26,440 nt of DNA. Source: a virus. Under the pieces are notes generated by a model that was not told the origin of the DNA, did not search any database, and saw only the letters and a program-made list of their open reading frames with translations. Every line of letters starts with the position of its first letter. Positions within the stretch are counted from its first letter, which is position 1. Below, piece after piece: positions 8,543-14,643 of the stretch. The stretch is taken from IMG/VR virus record IMGVR_UViG_3300030333_003053, positions 1 to 26,440 of that record; one strand, given 5' to 3'. Position numbers and translations under genes: made by a program.

Positions 8543-8554
8543 TAGTAAATAGTG
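8543..8554 (-). promoter_or_regulatory. Candidate late promoter motif upstream of the sheath gene
   Basis: The coding strand reads CACTATTTACTA between the gp15-like stop and the sheath start, leaving 51 nt to the ATG. The core ACTATTTACTA is identical to those before the tube and scaffold genes. No terminator-like hairpin separates it from the upstream gene. The promoter role is inferred. Confidence 0.55.
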
Positions 8555-8577
8555 TTTTGTTTTTTGAAAGTCCAAAA

Positions 8578-9492
8578 TTATTCTCTATACTTGCCGTCCA
8601 CTCCAACATTTTCTTTACTTGCGCGAGGGGGACCGCCTGTAACCAGGGGATCATCCCACACAACATGCTCTCTGGGGATCTGTACTTCGACGGCGTTTTC
8701 TCTAATAGAAAATCGAGGAGTTTGCTGGTTTTCTCCTTCGCCAACGAGGTAGCCTAACACCTCCAGAGTGATGACTGTTTCATACTTTCTCTCTTCGTTC
8801 TCCATGGCATTCAAATTGTTGTCGGAACGGAAGTTTGCTCCCAGAAAAACTTCATATCGATGTCCGTCTCGATTTACCATGAAACTATTGATAAAGCCCG
8901 GTTTCGTTACAAAGGGAAGAATCAACTCATTCATTTGTTGTTGGTATTCGGTTCTTATCCTAATTTCATAATTAACTGAAACATGAATAATGGGAGGTAT
9001 GGATATCGTTTCATACACCACCTTCTTTGTCGCTTTTCTGACAAAGTTGGGTGCGGCGACGTTGTTCCACCTCCTGTCTGCGGTGGCATTTGCATAATTG
9101 GATGTTTTGTCTTGTTTTATTTTTCGCGAAATAACAATAGATCCGCCCTTTTCCTTTTGGGTATTGAGAGGGAACATTCCTCCGTAATAAGCACCCTTTC
9201 TGGATGGGTTCTTGTCGACATCTTTTCTTTCTATTGTTAAGGCGGGTAGAATAATCATCCCCTCGTCATCTCGATACTCTTCGTTGTTCTTAATCTGGAA
9301 GGATCTTTCTGCGGATGCCCATATAACTGGGACTTTTTTTGTCCCTGTGTTGGTGCTTATCTTGAGTGCTAGCTCGTCATTTATGTAATCATAGAGTGCA
9401 AAATCAATGGTCTCTAGAGTCGAGGGGGCAAAATTGAGATCTCGATCAATCCCCACTCTATCTTCATCTGGAATTCCTGTATAGTTCGACAT
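8578..9492 (-). CDS. 15: Probable tail sheath stabilizer / tail completion protein (gp15-like)
   Basis: A 304-residue protein encoded between the gp14-like gene and the sheath, where gp15 caps the tail and joins it to the neck in T4-like phages (T4 gp15 is 272 residues). Consistent features are the helix-turn YQQQMNELILPFVTKPGF, the beta strand YEVFLGANFRSDNNL and the paired acidic-then-strand segment ENEERKYETVITLEVLGYLVG, a layout I associate with gp15 proteins. The N-terminus contains an acidic DEDRVGIDRD stretch and the C-terminal ~50 residues are polar. The start has AGGA about 8 nt upstream, and the upstream stop lies 10 nt away. The assignment combines context with weak sequence resemblance; gp3-type tail terminator is the main alternative. 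Confidence 0.68.
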   Translation of the reverse strand: MSNYTGIPDEDRVGIDRDLNFAPSTLETIDFALYDYINDELALKISTNTGTKKVPVIWASAERSFQIKNNEEYRDDEGMIILPALTIERKDVDKNPSRKGAYYGGMFPLNTQKEKGGSIVISRKIKQDKTSNYANATADRRWNNVAAPNFVRKATKKVVYETISIPPIIHVSVNYEIRIRTEYQQQMNELILPFVTKPGFINSFMVNRDGHRYEVFLGANFRSDNNLNAMENEERKYETVITLEVLGYLVGEGENQQTPRFSIRENAVEVQIPREHVVWDDPLVTGGPPRASKENVGVDGKYRE

Positions 9493-9502
9493 TGGTTAAA
9501 TC

Positions 9503-9991
9503 CTAGTAAGCATTAAAAGTTCCCTTTCTCGCTCTTCGACATGTTGCTTCTATCTCGTATTTATAGTCCACTTGACCAAAAAGCTGACGGGGTTCGTTGA
9601 GAGTGACTATTTCGTAATGAAAATTGCCATACAAAATAAAGTCTCCTTCTCGAACGTAAAGGTTTTGGTCTTCAGTTAGCCTTCTCTTGTGGAAATATAT
9701 GTTAATAGAAGACCTCTTATCAACCCCAAAAGAATTATTGGTTGTTTGCTGTCCATCCCAGCCGATCAAAGCATAAACCCTCACCGGGGGCAAAAAAGTC
9801 TTTTCTATCGCTTCGCCATAAAGGGGATGAAAGTTAGTATCTTGCATACTTATGGGATAATAAAGGACAGTTTGACCTATGACCCTCTCGATGACCTCAT
9901 CATTGATCTGCTTGACTAAATTGCGCTCTTTCTCCCCAGTAAATAAGGGAGGAGGAGGACTATCTGGTTGTGACCACTTGTTATCTGCCAT
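9503..9991 (-). CDS. 14: Probable neck / head-completion protein (gp14-like)
   Basis: A 162-residue protein with a Pro-rich N-terminus (PDSPPPPLF) and a beta-rich body. The segments VRVYALIGWDGQQ, FGVDKRSSINIYFHKRRL, VREGDFILYGNFHYEIV and DYKYEIEATCRRAR match the layout of T4 gp14: an FG-D-K/R strand, then an EGD-I-hydrophobic-FEI strand. That fold seals the portal-proximal neck after packaging. It is shorter than T4 gp14 (256), retaining mostly the core. The gene is 5 nt downstream of the gp13-like gene with AGGA inside that gap, so the two are translationally close, as 13 and 14 are in T4. The assignment is mostly contextual, with supportive sequence pattern. Confidence 0.65.
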   Translation of the reverse strand: MADNKWSQPDSPPPPLFTGEKERNLVKQINDEVIERVIGQTVLYYPISMQDTNFHPLYGEAIEKTFLPPVRVYALIGWDGQQTTNNSFGVDKRSSINIYFHKRRLTEDQNLYVREGDFILYGNFHYEIVTLNEPRQLFGQVDYKYEIEATCRRARKGTFNAY

Positions 9992-9996
9992 TTATA

Positions 9997-11289
9997 TTAT
10001 CCTACAAATACTGAAGGGGGTATGTTCTTCAGTACGTTCTGCGAGGAGTCAGCAATGTTGCTGTCTTTCTCAGCAAGTTTTTCATACGTAAGTTCATCAA
10101 GCACAGTCTTCAGTTCGTCCCTCAAAGCCTGTTGTTCTGTCTTGGCTTCTGTAACAAGGGCTGGACCGTTTAGCGTTACACTTTCATTAGGGATGGGTAT
10201 AGTAGCGAACTTGCTTCGGACAAGTCCCAGCATCTCTTTAGAGAGAGCAAGGGCAAACCTTCGGATCCATTGTTTACCAATTGAATTGATACTGTCATAC
10301 GGTATGTTTTCAAATGGCAGCGTATTCATATTGTTGATGCCCTTGGCACCATCCAGTTTGTTGCTCTCCTCCGTCCAAGGATCTGTCTCCACCGTGAAAT
10401 CCACCCACATCTTTTTTGGAGAAGAATCCACCGGGCTTGGGAATAACCTCAAGTTGTTATCTTTTATCTCGTAAGAAAAGTGTGAATTTCTCGTGTAAAT
10501 TGCGTCCTCAAACGCCATGGCTTGTGCTTTGTTCTGCCAAGCTGGAATTACTTCAAAAGTAGAATCGTCTGAATATTGACCATAGTATGATAGGTTTCCG
10601 ACTGTATTCAAGCCGCCATAATATCCGTAGAATCTCCACATGGCATTCGGAGTTTTATAATACACTTTTCTGATCGTTATTCTTTTATCTCCCACCTTCT
10701 CGAAATAAGGGGCGCTAGCAGAGTTAGCAGCCGAAGAAGATATGAGGGTTTGCAAATCGTAGTCTTGTTGATCCGTAACCGTGTTGAAAGAGGCAGAGTA
10801 AATGGGGACAAGACCACCAAGTCCTGCTTCTGTAGATACAGTTTCGCCAACTCGCTTTGCATATTGAAAATCATACCTGGGATATTTGAGGGCAACATTT
10901 GAGCCACTAAGTGCGTCTGCGCTAAGAAGCTCTCCATCATTATCAAAAGACCCAGTACCGGCACCCAAAACGCTACCAAGGACATTCTTGGCTTGGTGAA
11001 CGTTGACCAAGTACGAATATTCAAGACAGGCTTCTTCATAAGCTGCGTAAACCTGATGTTCTGTAATTTCAATGTCAAGGACATCGCCACCAAGCTTCCG
11101 GTAAACATAGGCGACTTGATCGACTGCGCCGGTCACAAAACCCTTCAGGGCATCATGTGAGGAGGCATGATCGATATAAACCCCATACGGTAAGGGGTTG
11201 GTTGAAGCATTTACATTATCTGCATTCCCCGTAACTGGAAGTCTAGAGACGCTGATAGTGCTAGCTGGTGTGAGAGTTGGATAAGCCAT
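9997..11289 (-). CDS. 13: Probable neck protein (gp13-like)
   Basis: The 430-residue protein is longer than T4 gp13 (309). It contains the diagnostic stretch around residues 60-95: YRKLGGDVLDIEITEHQV followed by AAYEEACLEYSYLV, matching the gp13 pattern of a short helix, LG-x-P/D-V-I-x-I-x-V/I-T and an acidic helix of the D-A-L/C-x-x-Y type. gp13 and gp14 form the neck ring between portal and tail. The C-terminal part contains the helical segment DELKTVLDELTYEKLAEKD. The start has AAGGAG about 9 nt upstream. It follows a strong terminator after the capsid gene and a diverged copy of the candidate promoter motif, suggesting its own transcript together with 14 and 15. Confidence 0.75.
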   Translation of the reverse strand: MAYPTLTPASTISVSRLPVTGNADNVNASTNPLPYGVYIDHASSHDALKGFVTGAVDQVAYVYRKLGGDVLDIEITEHQVYAAYEEACLEYSYLVNVHQAKNVLGSVLGAGTGSFDNDGELLSADALSGSNVALKYPRYDFQYAKRVGETVSTEAGLGGLVPIYSASFNTVTDQQDYDLQTLISSSAANSASAPYFEKVGDKRITIRKVYYKTPNAMWRFYGYYGGLNTVGNLSYYGQYSDDSTFEVIPAWQNKAQAMAFEDAIYTRNSHFSYEIKDNNLRLFPSPVDSSPKKMWVDFTVETDPWTEESNKLDGAKGINNMNTLPFENIPYDSINSIGKQWIRRFALALSKEMLGLVRSKFATIPIPNESVTLNGPALVTEAKTEQQALRDELKTVLDELTYEKLAEKDSNIADSSQNVLKNIPPSVFVG

Positions 11290-11319
11290 TCATTCAATCT
11301 CCTTGGCGCAGGTATATCA

Positions 11320-11331
11320 TAATAATTAGTT
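11320..11331 (-). promoter_or_regulatory. Diverged copy of the late-promoter-like motif before the gp13-like gene
   Basis: The coding strand reads AACTAATTATTA, matching AACTATTTACTA at 10 of 12 positions. It lies 30 nt upstream of the gp13-like start and directly after the capsid terminator. The divergence makes this site less certain than the sheath, tube and scaffold sites. Confidence 0.35.
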
Positions 11332-11360
11332 CTGGATAGCAGTTAAAGCATAATAGAAAT

Positions 11361-11394
11361 AAAAAAGCCCCACCAAGTTAATGGTGAGGCTTTT
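11361..11394 (-). terminator. Rho-independent terminator after the major capsid gene
   Basis: On the minus strand AAGCCTCACCA (11392-11382) pairs with TGGTGGGGCTT (11375-11365) with one G-T pair and a 6-nt loop. The stem can extend through flanking A and T to 13 pairs. Six T follow (complement of 11361-11366), then ATTTCT. It lies about 20 nt past the capsid stop codon. The plus-strand side also ends in TTTT, so it could act weakly in both directions. Confidence 0.92.
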
Positions 11395-11416
11395 CTGTGT
11401 TTAGATCGTGCTATAA

Positions 11417-13150
11417 TTAGCCGTTAAGATCTTCAACAATGACGAGACCATACATATCAGGTCTAACCATCTTCTTGGCGTAGCGGGTCATGACCCCCTT
11501 ACGAGGTACGAAGTCCTCGACACCGAAAATGGTTGGAGTTACCTGGAGTGGTACATATGGTGCGTAAACGTATCCGCTCTCAAGGAACGATCCACCTTTA
11601 CGTCCGACTAGAACAACGTTACGTGGGAAGTAAGGATCCACATAAACATCGAACTTCTTGCTCAAAGATCCAACGTTAACTGCTCCGATAGATCCACGGT
11701 CATCGTCGTGAGAAACACTAGCGCGGAAACCGGCAGTGAACTCAAGGATGTTAGCAACTTCTGGGGAACAAACAACGAAGTTTGCACCGCCGCGAAGTGT
11801 CTTTCTGTGGATTTGTGCGGAAACATCATTGATGCTTTCTGCAAGTGTCTCGTACCATTCGGAAACAGTACCAGTGAAGTCAGCACCCATCAAGGATTCG
11901 TTGGAAAGATTTCCACCGATCTGGGCACCAGTGTCGCGAACCACGAATTTACCTGGGCGACGTGACCAGTATTGAGTAGAAGCTGCCGCACCTTTGATAA
12001 GGTCCTCAAGGATCTCACGATCAATCTCAAGAGCAACTTGCTCAGAGAGAATGCTTGTAAGTTCAACTTCTGCATCAAGGTTGTGGTATGCATTAAGGTC
12101 TTGCCCCAATTCTGGTGTCCACTTTGCCTTGAGCTTTTTCGTCATAGCAGTTACGCTAACCGAATCAACTTTGATGTCGATCTCTGGGATCTGATCAGTG
12201 TTCTCAAGTCCCCAAGTAGGATCACCAACAACTGCACCAATTCCGCGACCACCAGCTTCAGTAACATTATTGAAATTGTCTCTGATTGGGAAGTTAAGCA
12301 AGAATGCTGCTGTTTGTTCCAAGTCAACACGCAAGTCATCATTAACTGCATTGCTGCTAGCTTGGAATACCAATTGAAGCATGAAGTTAGCATTGGTTAC
12401 ATCGTCTCCGCCATTAGAAGCAGAGTGAACTTGTGTAAGTCTTCTCACCATAGTACCGTTTGCCAAAGAACCAGTAGGTGCAATAGCAACAAGGTTGTTG
12501 AGATCCAACTGAGCCAAGTTAGCAGAACCAGTGATTGCAACAACAACACCAGCAGAACCAGACATATCTGGGTCGAATTGGATTGCTCTGTTGAAGTCAT
12601 TATCATCAGCAGAACCAGTTCCCGCAATGATATTTGCGTCAACAGGTGTAATGCATTCACCCGAGGAAGCAGTTGGGCTTGAGTAGCCGTTGTTCAAGCT
12701 GTATGGACCAGCCTCAAGGTTGGCACCAGTGAGGTTAACACCGCCTGTCAACTGCTGTCCCACAACACCACCGCCGTAGAGTGAATCTCCACCAGTGTAT
12801 CCGAGCTTAGTATCAAGCACGGTAAAGTCGAGGAAGAAGATGAGTCCCGATGGGAGGCTCATTGGCTGAACGCTGACGAGATCATTAGCGATCAAGCTGC
12901 CGAATACACGGCGCACGATTGGGAATGCAACTGCTGCAAAACCCTCGACATCTCCACCAGCCATGGTGGATGCCTCACGCAACAACTCTTTAGCTTGGTT
13001 TTCAAGCAAACGAGCCATGGCGTCTTTCGAACGGTCGTTATCCAATCCTTCAAGAAGTCCGGTCTTTTCCCACTTATTAAGTAGAGCAGCACCTTCCTTC
13101 TGGAGATCACGATTAACGATACCTTCGGTTAATTTATCTAAAACTGACAT
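11417..13150 (-). CDS. 23: Major capsid protein (gp23-like)
   Basis: The 577-residue precursor forms the icosahedral shell. It carries the gp23 signatures DAMARLLENQAKELLREAST (about 43-62) and FPIVRRVFGSLIANDLVSVQ followed by PMSLPSGLIFFLDF, then the C-terminal block FEVYVDPY-like KKFDVYVDPYFPRNVVLVGRK and YAPYVPLQVTPTIF. The phage protease cuts after L/I-x-E; LRE at residues 57-59 is a plausible site for removing the scaffold-binding N-terminus, near the T4 position (E65). The start has AAGGAG about 10 nt upstream. The scaffold gene lies just upstream and a strong terminator follows, so 22 and 23 form one unit. T4 gp23 has 521 residues; the extra length is in a Gly/Asn/Ser-rich region around residues 120-215. 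No separate gp24 vertex gene is visible in this window. Confidence 0.96.
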   Translation of the reverse strand: MSVLDKLTEGIVNRDLQKEGAALLNKWEKTGLLEGLDNDRSKDAMARLLENQAKELLREASTMAGGDVEGFAAVAFPIVRRVFGSLIANDLVSVQPMSLPSGLIFFLDFTVLDTKLGYTGGDSLYGGGVVGQQLTGGVNLTGANLEAGPYSLNNGYSSPTASSGECITPVDANIIAGTGSADDNDFNRAIQFDPDMSGSAGVVVAITGSANLAQLDLNNLVAIAPTGSLANGTMVRRLTQVHSASNGGDDVTNANFMLQLVFQASSNAVNDDLRVDLEQTAAFLLNFPIRDNFNNVTEAGGRGIGAVVGDPTWGLENTDQIPEIDIKVDSVSVTAMTKKLKAKWTPELGQDLNAYHNLDAEVELTSILSEQVALEIDREILEDLIKGAAASTQYWSRRPGKFVVRDTGAQIGGNLSNESLMGADFTGTVSEWYETLAESINDVSAQIHRKTLRGGANFVVCSPEVANILEFTAGFRASVSHDDDRGSIGAVNVGSLSKKFDVYVDPYFPRNVVLVGRKGGSFLESGYVYAPYVPLQVTPTIFGVEDFVPRKGVMTRYAKKMVRPDMYGLVIVEDLNG

Positions 13151-13177
13151 AGTTTTATTTCTCCTTAAAGTTAGTGT

Positions 13178-14236
13178 TTAATTTAAACCTGCCAATCTAC
13201 GCATTCTTTCCATGCGAGGATCAACTGATTTAGCCTCTTTAGTTTGTGGTAATAAAGTAGATTTCCTACTAACCGCCTCGCTTAGTGTTTTTGGGTTCTC
13301 TTTCTGAGTACCACTCACCGTGCTTTGAAGGGTTTCAAAGATTACCTTTGCTTCTTCGACAGACTTAGCACTTGAAATAGCTTCGACAATTTTATTCTTT
13401 TGTCGCCCATTCAAAGAGTCACTAGTCAATACTTCGTTTGTGTAAAGTAGCTTTGCGTTCTGAACGGAGGTTTCGTTCAAAGCGTCTTTTAACTTGAGGA
13501 CAACGCCCTCAATGTGTTTGGTGTTAGACTGAAGGTTTTGGAGTTTCTCTTGAAGTTCTTTCTTTTCTGCTTCAAGGGTCGCGACATTCTCCTGCAAGCC
13601 TGTCAGCTTCTTCATGGCAGCAATTTCAGCAGGGATTACGTCTTCGCCTTCCTCTTCTTTGTCTGCATGGGCTGCAAGTGCGTCATACTCATCATACCCT
13701 CTATCAACTTCGGATCGAGGCATTCCCAACCAGCCTGATTTTTCTGGACTGAAATCTAGGGTGAGCTTTTCTGCAATGTCTGCTAGGGTCTCTTCGTCTA
13801 AATTAATTTCTTCGTCTTCAAATAAGTTAGCCAAATCGATCTCGGTGTTTTCCTGAAGGTCATTGTCTTCTTCGTATTCCTCTTCAGCGTCTTCGATTTC
13901 GTCTTCTGCAAATTCGTGGCGATCTACCATCTCTTCTGCGTCTGCTTCTTCCTCGGAAGCCATCTCTTGGTCGATCATTTGCTCAAGCTCTTGAAAATCA
14001 AGCTCTACCACATCGGAAGCCGCAATGGGAGCGTCATTGATGTCTGATGCAGCCATGGGAATATTATCCATCGCCACACCATCTTCAGAGATAATCTCTT
14101 CTTGGTTGAGCATCGTATCCACCGCTTCTCTTATCTCTTGGGAATATTTCTCCACGATGGCGGATTCTGCGGTTTTAATAGCTGCTTCTTTTAATGCTTT
14201 AGCATCCACAATTGCTTGATCTAACATTGATGACAT
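13178..14236 (-). CDS. 22: Prohead core scaffolding protein (gp22-like)
   Basis: The 352-residue protein forms the internal scaffold that is digested after prohead assembly. I chose the ATG at 14236 (MSSMLDQAIVDAKAL) because AGGAG lies 8 nt upstream; the open frame extends to 14314 but runs through the leader. After a helical N-terminus comes a very acidic middle (about residues 70-190, many runs of E and D), then a coiled coil (about 210-260, LQENVATLEAEKKELQEKLQ) and the conserved C-terminal block of this family: AKLLYTNEVLTSDSLNGRQK, KIVEAISSAKSVEEAKVIFE and LSEAVSRKS, ending RMRRLAGLN. Encoded immediately before the capsid gene, as in T4. It is longer than T4 gp22 (269) because of the acidic middle. 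Confidence 0.92.
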   Translation of the reverse strand: MSSMLDQAIVDAKALKEAAIKTAESAIVEKYSQEIREAVDTMLNQEEIISEDGVAMDNIPMAASDINDAPIAASDVVELDFQELEQMIDQEMASEEEADAEEMVDRHEFAEDEIEDAEEEYEEDNDLQENTEIDLANLFEDEEINLDEETLADIAEKLTLDFSPEKSGWLGMPRSEVDRGYDEYDALAAHADKEEEGEDVIPAEIAAMKKLTGLQENVATLEAEKKELQEKLQNLQSNTKHIEGVVLKLKDALNETSVQNAKLLYTNEVLTSDSLNGRQKNKIVEAISSAKSVEEAKVIFETLQSTVSGTQKENPKTLSEAVSRKSTLLPQTKEAKSVDPRMERMRRLAGLN

Positions 14237-14281
14237 TATATAATCTCCTAATATTTGGTCGCAAATAGACGTTTTGCGTCT

Positions 14282-14293
14282 TAGTAAATAGTT
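14282..14293 (-). promoter_or_regulatory. Candidate late promoter motif upstream of scaffold and capsid genes
   Basis: The coding strand reads AACTATTTACTA, 45 nt before the scaffold ATG, identical to the tube-gene motif. T4 also has late promoters near genes 22 and 23. The leader just downstream can form a small hairpin (AGACG, 5-nt loop, CGTCT). The promoter role is inferred from recurrence and location. Confidence 0.55.
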
Positions 14294-14331
14294 CTTTAAA
14301 AAGCAAAAATACAAAAAAATAACAACTTAGT

Positions 14332-14586
14332 TCATGAAATCACTAAGTTACCGTCTTCGTCCCATGAAAGACTGTTGGCGTCTTGCAAATAACCCTCTAT
14401 GGACATTAGGTAAAAATTCATCTCGTTGGGTTGCATCTTCTTTGTATTTAATTGATGATAGCACCATTGGACAACGGTGTTAATAATAAAAGCTTTGGGG
14501 GCAAACACAACATTGCCTTCTATACGATAAGAAGGATCGTATTGTTCTAAATAGCGAAGAATGTCGGTTCGGTCTTTGATTTTCAT
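14332..14586 (-). CDS. Small protein of unknown function between fibre and scaffold genes
   Basis: An 84-residue protein from the ATG at 14586 (MKIKDRTDILRYLEQYD). The frame is open further upstream to a TTG at 14637, but that part passes through a strong hairpin (14599-14628), so the ATG is preferred. Visible content is mixed: an amphipathic helix at the N-terminus, a beta-like NVVFAPKAFIINTVVQW stretch, and an acidic C-terminus (SWDEDGNLVIS). No motif is recognised. Unusually for this cluster, the ATG has no recognisable purine-rich ribosome-binding site; the sequence just upstream is CCTCACCCTTCTTATT. Translation may depend on coupling or on the hairpin. I am fairly sure that it is a gene because of its composition and fit in the gap, but less sure of its start. 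Confidence 0.6.
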   Translation of the reverse strand: MKIKDRTDILRYLEQYDPSYRIEGNVVFAPKAFIINTVVQWCYHQLNTKKMQPNEMNFYLMSIEGYLQDANSLSWDEDGNLVIS

Positions 14587-14628
14587 AATAAGAAGGGTGA
14601 GGGCAGAGACCCGTAGATCCCTGCCCTC
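14587..14628 (-). terminator. Terminator-like hairpin after the large fibre gene
   Basis: On the minus strand GAGGGCAG (14628-14621) pairs perfectly with CTGCCCTC (14606-14599), an 8-bp GC-rich stem with a 14-nt loop, followed by ACCCTTCTTATT. The pyrimidine tail is only partly T, so it may be a weak terminator or an RNA-stability hairpin. It starts about 15 nt past the fibre stop and ends just before the start of the next small gene. Confidence 0.6.
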
Positions 14629-14643
14629 GGTTATCAAAAAGTA

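Noticed and set aside
11972-12682. Long plus-strand open frame (236 codons) inside the capsid gene
   Set aside because: Antisense to the clearly identified gp23 gene, with Cys/Ser-rich unlikely composition; an effect of codon usage in the real gene.
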